A stretch of 64,000 bases of DNA from Parvibaculum sp041688015 (GTDB taxonomy: Bacteria; Pseudomonadota; Alphaproteobacteria; Parvibaculales; Parvibaculaceae). Each line of letters opens with the position of its first letter. Within the stretch, counting starts at the first letter, position 1. The notes beneath the pieces are model-generated. The model was not told the origin of the DNA and ran no database searches. It saw only the letters and a list, made by a program, of their open reading frames with translations. Position numbers and translations under genes: made by a program. Where the stretch lies: assembly GCA_041688015.1 (NCBI GenBank), contig JBDNIY010000014.1:1-64000 (forward strand), in the 5' to 3' direction. Shown here in pieces: positions 34,030-42,698 of the stretch.

Positions 34030-36957
34030 TTATCCTTTTGCGGCTGCGCCGTGCTGCGCGTCAAATTCGATGACGGCGGCAGCATCTCGCGGTGTCAAAT
34101 CAGGAAAGCCTGCGACCGAGCCAACGTCGAGCATGATTTTCCATGAGCGCGCGCATTTTTTGCCCATCGCCATTTTCGGCACCACAGCAACGCCCGCCAC
34201 ATCATCAAGCCGGAAAGCGTCGGCTGGTCCCTCGCCGTCGAGCAATTGCCCGCCCGAGGTGATCGAAATTTCGGCCAGATCAACGCCCACCATTGCGGCT
34301 TTCAAATCAGAGTTCGACACATAAACGTCAGGCGCGGATTCAAGGCTTGAGCCGATGCGCTTTTCGCGACGCTCGACTTCCAGCGCGCCGGTAACAACGC
34401 GGCGGAGTTCACGCACTTTGTGCCATTTTTCGGCGAGCGGCGCATTGAGCCAGTCGCCCGGCACGTCGGGGAAGGTGCGCAGGTGGACCGAGCCATTGTC
34501 GTCAGGAAAGCGTGTCAGCCACACCTCTTCGGCGGTAAAGCAAAGGATCGGCGCAAACCAGGCTGTCAGCGACATGAACAATTCATGCAACACGGTACGG
34601 CAAGCGCGCCGCCGCAAGCTGGAGGCCGCATCGCAATAAAGCGTATCTTTGCGGATATCGAAATAGAAGGCTGACAAATCAATGTTCATGAAGTTTGTCA
34701 GCGCATGGAAGATGCGCTTGAAATCATAATCATTGTAAGCCTGCCGCACTAGCTGATCGAGTTCAGCGAGGCGATGCAGGATGACGCGTTCCAGTTCCGG
34801 CATATCGGCGACAGCCACACGTTCGGCCTCGTCAAAGTTTTCAAGATTGCCGAGCAGATAGCGGAACGTATTGCGCAGTTTGCGATAGGCTTCGACGTTG
34901 GATTTGACGATTTCATCGCCGATGGAATGATCATCCCAATAGTCGGTCGATGACACCCAGAGGCGCAAAATATCTGCACCATTTTGTTTGATGATTTTTT
35001 CTGGATCGATGGCGTTACCAAGCGACTTGGACATTTTTGTGCCCTTGTCGGTCAGCGTCATGCCATGCGTCAGCACCTGCTTGTAAGGCGCGCGCCCGCG
35101 TGTGCCGACACTCTCAAGCAATGACGACTGGAACCAACCGCGATGTTGGTCGGAGCCTTCAAGATAAAGATCGGCAGGCGACGGCATCCCGCGCGCTTCC
35201 AGCACAAACGCATGCGTCGAGCCACTATCAAACCAGACGTCGAGAATGTCGGTGACTTTTTCGTAGTTGTCAGCCTTGAAAGTTGAGCCTTCCAAGAAAT
35301 AGCTCACCGGCTTTTCAAACCAAGCGTCCGCGCCTTCGCGTGCCACAGCCTCAACGACGCGGGCATTGATCTTGTCATCGCGCAGCAGCGAGCCCTCATC
35401 CTTATGCACAAAGATCGTCAACGGCACGCCCCAAGCGCGCTGGCGTGACAGCACCCAATCAGGCCGCCCTTCAACCATCGCATGGATGCGATTGCGGCCA
35501 CGCGCTGGCACCCAGCGCACCTTGTCGATTTCAGCCAGCGCCACGTCGCGGAATTTCTGCCCGCCCGCCGCTGCAATCGGCGCGTCCATCGAGACAAACC
35601 ATTGCGCGGTGTTGCGGAAGATCAGCGGCGCTTTGGAGCGCCAGCTATGCGGATAGGAGTGCTTCAGCTTGCCCTGCGCCAGCAGCTTGCCCGCCGCAAT
35701 CAACTCGTCGATCACAGCAGCATTCGCCGTACCTTCCTTGCCTTGGCGCGTGAGGACGAACTTGCCCGCAAACAAAGGTACATCGTCATAATAGACGCCT
35801 TCTTCGTTCACCGTCTCAGGGATGCCCTTCTGGCCGAAGTTCTGTACCCAGATCATATAGTCATCTTGACCATGACCGGGAGCCGTATGCACAAAGCCCG
35901 TGCCCGCTTCTTCGGTCACGTGATCGCCTGCGAGCATCGGCACGTCGAATTCGTAACCTTGGCCACGGAAGGGATGGGCGCAGACCACACCGTCAAGCGA
36001 GGGTGCATCACCGAGGCGTGTCCAGCTTTCGATCTTGGCGTCCGCCTGAACCTGTACGGCCAAACTGTCGGCAATAACGATCCTCTCACCAACGACAGCG
36101 CGCGAGTGTTCGGCCAGCGCTGTCACTTCATAGATGCCATAGGCAATCTTGGGCGAATAGGAAATGGCGCGGTTGGCCGGAATGGTCCAAGGCGTCGTCG
36201 TCCAGATGACGATGGTGGCCTCCCCAAAGCCATCGCCTTTGACGACCGGAAACTTCACCCAAACAGAGCGCGACTGATGATCGGCATATTCGACTTCCGC
36301 CTCGGCCAGCGCGGTCTTTTCCACCACTGACCACATCACAGGCTTGGAGCCGCGATAAAGCGCGCCGTTCATTAGGAACTTTTGGAATTCCTTGACGATG
36401 GCGGCTTCGGCGTCAAACGTCATGGTGAGATAAGGGTTGTCCCACTCGCCATTGATGCCGAGGCGCTTGAATTGTTCACGCTGCACGTCGACCCAATGTT
36501 GCGCAAACTCGCGGCACTCACGGCGGAATTCCAGCGGCGGCACCTCGTCCTTGTTCAAGCCCTTCTTGCGGTATTTTTCCTCGATCTTCCATTCGATCGG
36601 CAGCCCGTGGCAATCCCAGCCGGGCACATAGGCCGCGTCTTTGCCCATCATCTGCTGGGAGCGGACAATGATGTCTTTCAGCGTCTTGTTCAGCGCATGA
36701 CCGATGTGGATGTCGCCATTGGCGTAAGGCGGGCCGTCATGCAGCGTGAAAGTCTCGCGGCCCTTGGCCACTTCTCTTTGGCGCTTATAGAGGTCCATCT
36801 TTTCCCAGCGCGCCAGCCATTCAGGCTCGCGCACGGGCAGGCCTGCCTTCATGGGAAAACTGGTCTTGGGCAGAAAAATCGTGTCGCGGTAATCGCGCGC
36901 CTCGCTGGCGGCGGTCTGGTCGGTCGAAGATGCGTCAGATGTCGTGTCGCTGGCCAT
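34030..36957 (-). CDS. ileS: Isoleucyl-tRNA synthetase
   Basis: A 975-residue class I aminoacyl-tRNA synthetase charging tRNA-Ile. The HIGH motif occurs in HDGPPYANGDIHIGHALNK (about residue 85) and KMSKS in KMSKSLGNAIDPEK (about residue 641). Between them lies the CP1 editing domain (with TTTPWTIPANRA) that hydrolyses mischarged valine. The C-terminal end lacks the Cys4 zinc knuckle of the E. coli enzyme, as in some other alphaproteobacterial forms. It is the first gene of the ileS-lspA-DUF3035-M16 run; its start faces the divergent small gene at 37258. Confidence 0.97.
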   Translation of the reverse strand: MASDTTSDASSTDQTAASEARDYRDTIFLPKTSFPMKAGLPVREPEWLARWEKMDLYKRQREVAKGRETFTLHDGPPYANGDIHIGHALNKTLKDIIVRSQQMMGKDAAYVPGWDCHGLPIEWKIEEKYRKKGLNKDEVPPLEFRRECREFAQHWVDVQREQFKRLGINGEWDNPYLTMTFDAEAAIVKEFQKFLMNGALYRGSKPVMWSVVEKTALAEAEVEYADHQSRSVWVKFPVVKGDGFGEATIVIWTTTPWTIPANRAISYSPKIAYGIYEVTALAEHSRAVVGERIVIADSLAVQVQADAKIESWTRLGDAPSLDGVVCAHPFRGQGYEFDVPMLAGDHVTEEAGTGFVHTAPGHGQDDYMIWVQNFGQKGIPETVNEEGVYYDDVPLFAGKFVLTRQGKEGTANAAVIDELIAAGKLLAQGKLKHSYPHSWRSKAPLIFRNTAQWFVSMDAPIAAAGGQKFRDVALAEIDKVRWVPARGRNRIHAMVEGRPDWVLSRQRAWGVPLTIFVHKDEGSLLRDDKINARVVEAVAREGADAWFEKPVSYFLEGSTFKADNYEKVTDILDVWFDSGSTHAFVLEARGMPSPADLYLEGSDQHRGWFQSSLLESVGTRGRAPYKQVLTHGMTLTDKGTKMSKSLGNAIDPEKIIKQNGADILRLWVSSTDYWDDHSIGDEIVKSNVEAYRKLRNTFRYLLGNLENFDEAERVAVADMPELERVILHRLAELDQLVRQAYNDYDFKRIFHALTNFMNIDLSAFYFDIRKDTLYCDAASSLRRRACRTVLHELFMSLTAWFAPILCFTAEEVWLTRFPDDNGSVHLRTFPDVPGDWLNAPLAEKWHKVRELRRVVTGALEVERREKRIGSSLESAPDVYVSNSDLKAAMVGVDLAEISITSGGQLLDGEGPADAFRLDDVAGVAVVPKMAMGKKCARSWKIMLDVGSVAGFPDLTPRDAAAVIEFDAQHGAAAKG

Positions 36958-37257
36958 TTATGCTCTCGAGCTCGCTAGGGACTTTGGCGGAATTGCGAAG
37001 AATGAAACGGAAACGCCCGGCCCGAACGAGGGGCGTTTGCCCTCTCAATCTCTGGCCGGGCCGCTAATTCGACCGGTCTGGCATATATGGAATTTGATCT
37101 CACTCATGGGGCAGGTTTCTACCAGCCCACCCATTAAAGGTCCAGTAAAGGCAGAAAAACGACTTCAACTTGTCTTTACATCAAATTATCACTTTAATTA
37201 TGAAGAATAGAAAGTACACTTTTAGATGACAAAATAAAAATCAACTGGAGAAGAATA
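36958..37257. other. Divergent intergenic region, ileS leader and promoter of the gene at 37258
   Basis: This 300-base region separates two divergent genes. Its left part is GC-rich and belongs to the ileS 5' region on the minus strand; no T-box or other riboswitch was recognisable. Its right part turns sharply AT-rich and holds the putative plus-strand promoter at 37170-37198. An 88-codon frame crossing it has no support. Confidence 0.45.
37170..37198 (+). promoter_or_regulatory. Putative promoter upstream of the 68-residue protein gene
   Basis: TTGTCT (37170-37175) and TTTAAT (37193-37198) are spaced by exactly 17 bases in an AT-rich stretch, 60 bases before the GTG at 37258. The boxes deviate from consensus at two positions each, so this is a moderate call. 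Confidence 0.4.
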
Positions 37258-37464
37258 GTGAAAGTCAAAATTTCTGATTTGGGCATTGAGCTTGAAGTCA
37301 AAACTAAGGGCACCACATTTTCTGTTCACAAACCTAACGGCAAAGATTTTCAGGGGAGCCTTCAGGTAACAAAATCAGGCTTGACTTGGTATAAAGGTAA
37401 GAAGCAAACCGGCAACAACGTGAATTGGAACGAATTCATCAAGTGGATTGAATCTCAGGAATAA
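37258..37464 (+). CDS. Small conserved-looking hypothetical protein
   Basis: A 68-residue cytoplasmic protein starting at GTG behind GGAGAAG. It alternates beta-strand-like stretches (KVKISDLGIELEVKTKGTTFSV, GSLQVTKSGLTWYKG) and ends in a helix (NWNEFIKWIESQE). It reads like a compact beta-sheet domain with a C-terminal helix. I do not recognise the family. The gene is AT-richer than its neighbours, which may point to transfer. It ends 6 bases before the PheC-like gene and may share its transcript. Confidence 0.6.
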   Translation: MKVKISDLGIELEVKTKGTTFSVHKPNGKDFQGSLQVTKSGLTWYKGKKQTGNNVNWNEFIKWIESQE

Positions 37465-37470
37465 ACCCTA

Positions 37471-38298
37471 GTGAACAAGGGTGTTTTTTGCGTTAGGCGT
37501 AATAAGATCAATTTGAAACCTACTCGTAAATACGCACGCTTCCTTAGTCTATTTCTTATTCTATCGCTCGCCCTGCCTTCTATGGCACGGGCGAGTCCGC
37601 TCATCGACAAGATCGGCCTCAGAAACGCCATCCGGGTGGGCCTGACGGGCGATTATGCGCCCTTTTCGAGCTATGACCCGGCCAGCGGCAGCTATGAAGG
37701 CCTCGATGTGGACCTTGCCCACGCGCTCGCCAAGAAACTCGGCGTGCATGTCATCTTCGTGCCGACAAGCTGGCCGACGCTGAGCGATGATCTCAAAGCC
37801 GATAAGTTCGACATCGCCATGGGCGGCATTTCGGTGACGCCTGCGCGTCAGGCCATCGGCTTTTTCTCGCATTCCATGCTGCGCGACGGCAAAACGCCGA
37901 TCACGCTGTGCAAAAACCGGCACCGCTTTGAGACGCTGGCCCAAATCGACAAGCCCGGCGTCCGCCTCATCGTCAATCCCGGCGGCACCAACGAAAAATT
38001 CGCCCACGCGCATATTCACAAAGCGCAAATCATCCTGCATCCCGACAACAAAACGATCTTCACTGAAATCGTGGCGGGCCACGCAGACCTGATGATCACC
38101 GACGCCATCGAAACGCGCCTCCAAGCCAAGCGCCACCCCAAACTCTGTGCGGTCCACCCCGACAAGCCCTTCGACCATTCCGAGAAAGCCTATTGGATGC
38201 CAAAGGACTGGGTCTGGCGGCAATTGGTCAACAAATGGCTCGACGGCATGAAGGACAGCGGCGCGCTGCAGCACACGATTGATCGCTGGGTGCGGTAA
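37471..38298 (+). CDS. Periplasmic cyclohexadienyl dehydratase-like (PheC-type) protein
   Basis: A 275-residue exported protein of the solute-binding (SBP type 3) fold. The signal segment is FLSLFLILSLALPSMARA. The mature part has RVGLTGDYAPFSSYD, GLDVDLAHALAKKLGV, FDIAMGGISVTPARQ, the signature NPGGTNEKFA, and later DLMITDAIETRLQ and HPKLCAVHPDKPF. The NPGGTNE segment and length favour the PheC group (prephenate/arogenate dehydratase in the periplasm) over a plain amino-acid-binding protein. No transporter permease genes are adjacent, which also favours an enzyme. The start is GTG 37471. Confidence 0.75.
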   Translation: MNKGVFCVRRNKINLKPTRKYARFLSLFLILSLALPSMARASPLIDKIGLRNAIRVGLTGDYAPFSSYDPASGSYEGLDVDLAHALAKKLGVHVIFVPTSWPTLSDDLKADKFDIAMGGISVTPARQAIGFFSHSMLRDGKTPITLCKNRHRFETLAQIDKPGVRLIVNPGGTNEKFAHAHIHKAQIILHPDNKTIFTEIVAGHADLMITDAIETRLQAKRHPKLCAVHPDKPFDHSEKAYWMPKDWVWRQLVNKWLDGMKDSGALQHTIDRWVR

Positions 38299-38308
38299 GG
38301 AAAGGTAG

Positions 38309-38404
38309 GTCCCGGGATCAAGTCTCGGGACGACAGCGGAAATTATATTGCGAGCATTTTCAAAAAATTCAGTGTCATCCCGGGGCTTGACCCCGGGATC
38401 CATG
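38309..38404. repeat. REP-like palindromes, family A, inverted pair
   Basis: Two copies of a dispersed motif face each other: GGTCCCGGGATCAAGTCTCG at 38309 onward and TCATCCCGGGGCTTGACCCC at 38375 onward, about 40 AT-rich bases apart. Each is itself a GGG-centred hairpin. Related copies occur near 49535, 54171, 55249 and 57616, always between genes. Paired REP elements of this kind can fold as a cruciform and may terminate transcripts from both sides. Confidence 0.85.
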
Positions 38405-38418
38405 ACGCAGCAAAAAAC

Positions 38419-38847
38419 CTAAGCCGCAATAAGCCGCTCCACCGCCCGCGCCTTCAGCGCCAGCTTGCCATCGCCATTGGTAAACGTCGCCTCCACATAG
38501 GCTTGCGTCTTCGACACATTCACCACATGGCCCTCGCAAGCCAGTACCCCTTTCATCACGGGACGGAAGAAATGCGTTTGCAGGTCAATCGTCGTGAAGT
38601 TCTGATCGTCGGCGAGCATCGTCATCAGCGCGAAAGAACACGTCTGGTCGGCCAGCGTCGCAAGGTAGCCGCCAAACACCGCCACGGGGTTCATATAGGC
38701 CGGATCTACCGGCCAGTCGTAGCGGATGCGGCCGGGTTCCAGCACGGTCAGCTTGCCTGCATAAAGATTAAGCGCGGTCACATGCGGCGGCGCTTTTTCC
38801 ATCTCACCCGCGGCAATGCGCTTCAATATATTGGACCAGCTCGGCAT
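38419..38847 (-). CDS. PaaI-type hotdog thioesterase family protein
   Basis: A 142-residue single-domain hotdog-fold protein. The core VDPAYMNPVAVFGGYLATLADQTCSFALMTML carries the conserved region around the substrate tunnel, followed by TTIDLQTHFFRPVMKG and CEGHVVNVSKTQAYVEATFTN. Such proteins hydrolyse acyl- or aryl-CoA thioesters; the natural substrate is unknown. Its ATG overlaps the stop of the PEP-mutase-family gene by one base (TGATG), so the two are likely translated together. Confidence 0.82.
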   Translation of the reverse strand: MPSWSNILKRIAAGEMEKAPPHVTALNLYAGKLTVLEPGRIRYDWPVDPAYMNPVAVFGGYLATLADQTCSFALMTMLADDQNFTTIDLQTHFFRPVMKGVLACEGHVVNVSKTQAYVEATFTNGDGKLALKARAVERLIAA

Positions 38848-39716
38848 CAGTGTTCCTCAGAAGCTATTTTTGCGGCGCTGGCAAGCATCTCTGGCAGGCC
38901 GACCAGTTCATTATAGGTTTGAAAGGTGACGCGCGCCTCGCCCGCAGGCAAGCCCTGCCCTTTAAGCAACGTCGCATAGACCTCCTGCAAACGCTTGGCC
39001 ACAACCAGCAAAGCCGAGACGGGATAGATCGCGATTTTAAATCCCAGTTCCTCAAGCACTTTCGCATCCAGTATCGGCGTCTTGCCGTCTTCCACCATAT
39101 TGGCGAGCAGCGGCACGCCTTTAAAGGTGGCGCAGACTTTCTCCAGTTCCTTCATGTCGCGCGGCGCTTCGATGAAAAGAATGTCAGCCCCCGCTTTCAA
39201 AAAAGCCTCGCCGCGCCTCAGCGCTTCATCCAGATCATGCGTCGCACGCGCATCGGTGCGCGCCATGATCTTGAAGTCTTTGGAGTTTCGCGCATCCACG
39301 GCGGCAGAAATCTTCTGTTCGGCTTCGGTGATGGAAACGACTTCCTTGCCTTCCATATGGCCGCAACGCTTGGGCGAGACCTGATCTTCAATCTGAATGC
39401 ATTGCGCGCCCACCTGCTCGTAAGCGCGCGCCAGCCGCGCCGCGTTCAATGGTCCGCCATGGCCGTTGTCACCATCGGCGATGAGCGGCACCGTCCCTGC
39501 CGCAGCGCTCATGGCACGCACGCGGTCGACCATTTCGCTCGACGACATCAGGCCAATGTCAGGCAGGCCGAGATGCGAACCCGCCAGCCCAAAACCCGTC
39601 ATATAGACAGCGGGTGCGCCCGCCTGCGCGGCGAGCTTTGCCGACAGCGCATCATAAGCGCCGGGTACGATGATGAGGCCGGGGTCGGTCAAAAGCTGGG
39701 TCAAGGTTTTGGTCAT
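38847..39716 (-). CDS. Isocitrate lyase/PEP mutase superfamily protein (oxaloacetate decarboxylase or methylisocitrate lyase-like)
   Basis: A 289-residue TIM-barrel protein. Visible parts are VPGAYDALSAKLAAQAGAPAVYMTG near the N-terminus, the metal-binding loop IADGDNGHGG (usually D-x-D-x-G-x-G), IQIEDQVSPKRCGHMEGK with the catalytic K-R-C-G-H loop, and IMARTDARATHDLDEAL. These fit carbon-carbon lyases or oxaloacetate decarboxylases of the superfamily; the exact substrate cannot be assigned. It is coupled to the thioesterase gene, and a family B palindrome lies upstream. Confidence 0.82.
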   Translation of the reverse strand: MTKTLTQLLTDPGLIIVPGAYDALSAKLAAQAGAPAVYMTGFGLAGSHLGLPDIGLMSSSEMVDRVRAMSAAAGTVPLIADGDNGHGGPLNAARLARAYEQVGAQCIQIEDQVSPKRCGHMEGKEVVSITEAEQKISAAVDARNSKDFKIMARTDARATHDLDEALRRGEAFLKAGADILFIEAPRDMKELEKVCATFKGVPLLANMVEDGKTPILDAKVLEELGFKIAIYPVSALLVVAKRLQEVYATLLKGQGLPAGEARVTFQTYNELVGLPEMLASAAKIASEEH

Positions 39717-39771
39717 GGGTCTCCTCCGGGGCGGACCATCGCAAATTGGAGAGCGGTTGTCATGGGCTAAG

Positions 39772-39935
39772 CCCTCCCCTCCCTAACCCTCCCCCTTGAG
39801 GGGGGGAGGGTTAGGGAGGGGGTGAAGCCGCGCATGAAGAATTTTACGAAGGGGTACCCCCCACCCGGATCGCAAGTGCGATCCGACCTCCCCCTCGCCT
39901 TGCGCGTAGGCGCAAAGGAAAGAGGGGGAGGCGAA
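39772..39935. repeat. REP-like palindromes, family B (CCCTCCCCC/GGGGGAGGG type)
   Basis: CCTCCCTAACCCTCCCCC is followed by TTGA and the reverse arm GGGGGAGGGTTAGGGAGG, a long near-perfect hairpin at about 39777-39821. To its right lie a second palindrome (CGGATCGCA and TGCGATCCG around 39873) and a purine-rich GGGGGAGG. The same family occurs at 47655-47790 and, split by a transposon, at 42076-42092 plus 44681-44713. Confidence 0.85.
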
Positions 39936-39946
39936 AAAGGAAGTAT

Positions 39947-40609
39947 TCAAAAACTCGGCGGCGTGCAGGCCGAGACAATCACACAATCAATCGTGCCGGT
40001 ATTGCGAAAGCGGTGCGGCAAGCGGCTGTCAAAATAATAAGCGTCGCCCGCCGTCAACACACGCGTCTCGCCGCCCACCGTCAGCTCGATCAACCCAGAC
40101 GTGACGACGCCGCTTTCCTCGCCCGTATGCGACAGCATGTCGACGCCCGTATCAGCGCCGGGCTGATAGCGCTCATGCATCATCTGGATGGCGCGGCCCT
40201 CATTGGCCCGGCTCTGGGTGTCACGACCGACAAGGCGAAATGAAATGCCGCCCGAGCCGATTTCACGCAACTCCTTGGCGGCATAAAACACCTTGGCCTT
40301 AGGCTTTAAGTCCAGCGTCAGAAAATCAGCGATCGAAATCGGGAAGCCATCCAGCACCTTTTTCAGCGAGCCCAGTGACGGGCTGATGCGGTTCTGCTCG
40401 ATCAACGAAATCGTGCCATTGGTGACGCCCGCGCGCTTGGCCAGTTCGCGCTGCGAGTGGCCATGCATCATGCGCAATGCGCGCAGGCGCGGGCCGATGT
40501 CGAGCACGCTGGCGGCGCTCTCGCTCAGCGGCACCTCGCCGCCATGAGCGCGGCGAAACGGACGCGCATTTTCTTGCAGGTGTTTTGGGGCTTTTGGGCT
40601 CTTGACCAT
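39947..40609 (-). CDS. XRE-family regulator with C-terminal cupin domain (PuuR-like)
   Basis: A transcription factor of about 220 residues. A Cro/C1-type helix-turn-helix (LRALRMMHGHSQRELAKRAG, then TNGTISLIEQNRISPSLGSL) occupies residues 40-100. A C-terminal cupin (RYQPGADTGVDMLSHTGEESG to GDAYYFDSRLPHRFRN) probably binds a small ligand. This layout is that of PuuR-type regulators of polyamine and amine catabolism. It is divergent from an omega-aminotransferase gene, 115 bases apart, which is its likely target. ATG 40609 is preferred, though no good ribosome binding site precedes it; the upstream frame to 40648 is possible. Confidence 0.85.
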   Translation of the reverse strand: MVKSPKAPKHLQENARPFRRAHGGEVPLSESAASVLDIGPRLRALRMMHGHSQRELAKRAGVTNGTISLIEQNRISPSLGSLKKVLDGFPISIADFLTLDLKPKAKVFYAAKELREIGSGGISFRLVGRDTQSRANEGRAIQMMHERYQPGADTGVDMLSHTGEESGVVTSGLIELTVGGETRVLTAGDAYYFDSRLPHRFRNTGTIDCVIVSACTPPSF

Positions 40610-40723
40610 AGTGTTTAAGATACTCAACAATTGCCAAAAGTCACGCAAGGCCTCCCCTTGCTTTCCGTCTGGCCCGGCAGTCTGATCATCTCGTTCTGCA
40701 TCCTTCCCATCCCGGAGGCCCCC

Positions 40724-42070
40724 ATGAGCGCCGATACCGCCACCACTGGCATTGCGAGCCCGAACGACCTGTCCTCAAACTGGTTGCCCTTCACGCCCAA
40801 TCGCCAGTTCAAACGCGAACCGCGCCTGATCTCGCGCGCCAAGGACATTTCCTATTTCAAACCCGACGGGACTGAAGTGCTCGACGCAACAGCAGGGCTT
40901 TGGTGCTGCAACGCCGGTCACTGCCGCGAGGAAGTGGTGAAGGCCATTCAGGATCAGGCGGGCGAGCTTGATTTTGCGCCGACCTTCCAGTTCGGCCACC
41001 CCAAGGCCTTTGAGCTGGCCAGCCGCATCGCCGACCTGATGCCCGGCGATCTCGATCATGTGTTGTTTTGCAATTCAGGCTCGGAGGCCGCCGACACCGC
41101 GCTCAAAATCGCCATCGCCTATCATCGCGCTAATGGCGAAGGCGGGCGCACGCGGCTCATCGGGCGCGAGCGCGGCTATCATGGCGTCGGCTTTGGCGGC
41201 ATTTCGGTCGGCGGCATGGTTGCCAACCGCCGGGTCTATGGCCCGATGCTGGCAGGTGTCGATCATCTCTCGCATACCTATAATCGCGCCGAACAAAAAT
41301 TCACCAGCGGCCAGCCCACCTGGGGCGCGCATCTGGCCGACGACCTCCAGCGCCTTGTTGAGCTGCATGACGCCTCGACCATCGCCGCCGTCATCGTCGA
41401 GCCCATGGCAGGTTCAACCGGCGTGCTAGCTCCGCCCAAGGGTTATCTCGAACGCTTGCGCGAGCTCTGCACCAAGCACGGCATCTTGCTGATTTTCGAT
41501 GAGGTCATCACCGGCTTTGGGCGGTTGGGCTATGCCACCGCGTCTGAACGCTTCGGCGTCACGCCCGATATTTTGACATTCGCCAAAGGCGTCACGTCGG
41601 GCACCGTGCCAATGGGCGGCACCGTTGTGCGCAAGCACATCTATGACATCTTCCAAACCGGCGCCGATCACATGATTGATTTGTTCCACGGCTATACCTA
41701 TTCGGGCCATCCGCTGGCGGCTGCCGCCGGGCTTGCCACGCTTGATCTTTACAAGCGCGACGGCCTGTTTGAGCGGGCGCGTGAAATGGAGCCGGTGTTT
41801 GCTGAAGCCATCATGAGCCTGAAAAATCACAAGCTCGTCGCTGATATTCGCTGCATCGGTCTTGCCGGTGGCATCGACCTTGTGCCCATCGACGGTCTGC
41901 CGGGCAAACGCGGCTTTGACGCCATGTGCACCGCCTTCCATGACTTCAACATGATGGTGCGCGTCTCAGGCGATACCATCGCCTTCTCGCCGCCGCTCAT
42001 CATTAGCAATAGCGAAATCGTCGATATTTTCGAACGCTTCACCAAAGTCCTCGACAAGCTCGCAAGCTAA
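40724..42070 (+). CDS. Class III omega-amino acid aminotransferase (beta-alanine:pyruvate type)
   Basis: A 448-residue PLP enzyme. The N-terminus (LSSNWLPFTPNRQFKREPRL) is that of omega-amino acid:pyruvate aminotransferases. Conserved stretches are CNSGSEAADTALKIA, GRERGYHGVGFGGISVGG, IVEPMAGSTGV, LIFDEVITGFGRLG, and the PLP lysine Lys288 in FAKGVTSGTVPMGG. The likely reaction is beta-alanine (or another omega-amine) plus pyruvate to malonate semialdehyde plus alanine. ATG 40724 follows GGAGG; the longer frame to 40631 is untranslated leader. The divergent XRE-cupin regulator probably controls it. Confidence 0.9.
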   Translation: MSADTATTGIASPNDLSSNWLPFTPNRQFKREPRLISRAKDISYFKPDGTEVLDATAGLWCCNAGHCREEVVKAIQDQAGELDFAPTFQFGHPKAFELASRIADLMPGDLDHVLFCNSGSEAADTALKIAIAYHRANGEGGRTRLIGRERGYHGVGFGGISVGGMVANRRVYGPMLAGVDHLSHTYNRAEQKFTSGQPTWGAHLADDLQRLVELHDASTIAAVIVEPMAGSTGVLAPPKGYLERLRELCTKHGILLIFDEVITGFGRLGYATASERFGVTPDILTFAKGVTSGTVPMGGTVVRKHIYDIFQTGADHMIDLFHGYTYSGHPLAAAAGLATLDLYKRDGLFERAREMEPVFAEAIMSLKNHKLVADIRCIGLAGGIDLVPIDGLPGKRGFDAMCTAFHDFNMMVRVSGDTIAFSPPLIISNSEIVDIFERFTKVLDKLAS

Positions 42071-42084
42071 CTTAAATCCCCTCC

Positions 42085-42092
42085 CCCTCGAG
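42085..42092. repeat. 8-bp target-site duplication, left copy (CCCTCGAG)
   Basis: CCCTCGAG lies directly outside the left inverted repeat of the transposon, and the identical octamer is found at 44681-44688 outside the right one. Eight bases is the usual duplication length for IS1595-type insertion. Joining the flanks at one copy rebuilds an unbroken family B palindrome. Confidence 0.92.
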
Positions 42093-42115
42093 GGGACTTA
42101 TGCACTTTACGTACC
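42093..42115 (+). repeat. Left terminal inverted repeat of the IS1595-type element
   Basis: Begins GGGACTTATGCAC and ends ACGTACC. It matches the reverse complement of 44658-44680 at 20 of 23 positions (differences at positions 5, 14 and 16). Confidence 0.92.
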
Positions 42116-42164
42116 TTAAATAATGGTTTTGGAAAGTTTCGTGGTTTACCGATAGCATCGGAGA

Positions 42165-42698
42165 ATGCCGACTGCGAATCGCATTTCAGACATAGACCAA
42201 GTTGATGCATTTCTTGCGCGTCCCAAGACTTTGTTGGAAGCGCAGCCTGCGTGGATTCAAGGCTCGCGCCCGAGCGAGATGCAGATAATCTGGAACGTCG
42301 AAGACGATGTTGGGATCGTAAGTGGGCACCTGAGGTTTGTTCTCCCTAAAGCAAACATGGCAAGCCCGAGCATTTCCTTAATTTGGCGCAATTACCCTAT
42401 TTGTCGGGTTGATATTGAAGATGACGGGGAGTGTCACCCTAATCCGCCGGATGCTAGTTTGTTGGGATTAGAGGCGGAGATATGCGGGTCTCACGTTCAC
42501 TCGTGGCTATTAAATAGAAATTATGTCCTAAACACGCCACATACTTGGGATATTCCTTACCGCTGTAAAACTCCGCCGCAAGTGCGTAGACTCAATCAGG
42601 CGTTCCCTTGGCTAGCTGATCAGGTCAACATCAAGTTGAGGCCTCATCAGCACATTGTTGAGTTGCCGCCTCAAGATGATTTGTTGGACCTAAGATAA
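42165..42698 (+). CDS. Transposon cargo protein 1, unknown function
   Basis: A 177-residue protein of no family that I recognise. It has no signal peptide or membrane span. The N-terminal third is acidic and helical (DIDQVDAFLARPKTLLEA), the middle predicted mostly beta (MQIIWNVEDDVGIVSGHLRFVL), with scattered Cys and His residues (CGSHVHSWLL, IPYRCKT) and a C-terminal LRPHQHIVELPP. Its last base is the first base of the next gene's ATG (TAATG overlap), so the two products are made in step, as often seen in two-component modules such as toxin-antitoxin or nuclease-regulator pairs. AT-richer than the flanking chromosome. Confidence 0.7.
   Translation: MPTANRISDIDQVDAFLARPKTLLEAQPAWIQGSRPSEMQIIWNVEDDVGIVSGHLRFVLPKANMASPSISLIWRNYPICRVDIEDDGECHPNPPDASLLGLEAEICGSHVHSWLLNRNYVLNTPHTWDIPYRCKTPPQVRRLNQAFPWLADQVNIKLRPHQHIVELPPQDDLLDLR

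Noticed and set aside
35482..36330. 282-codon plus-strand frame opposite ileS
   Set aside because: Antisense shadow of ileS with no ribosome binding site; the opposite strand has full synthetase motifs.
39772..39935. CRISPR-like repeat array considered for the G/C-rich repeats
   Set aside because: Copies are palindromes dispersed between genes, not regularly spaced direct repeats with unique spacers, and no cas genes are present.
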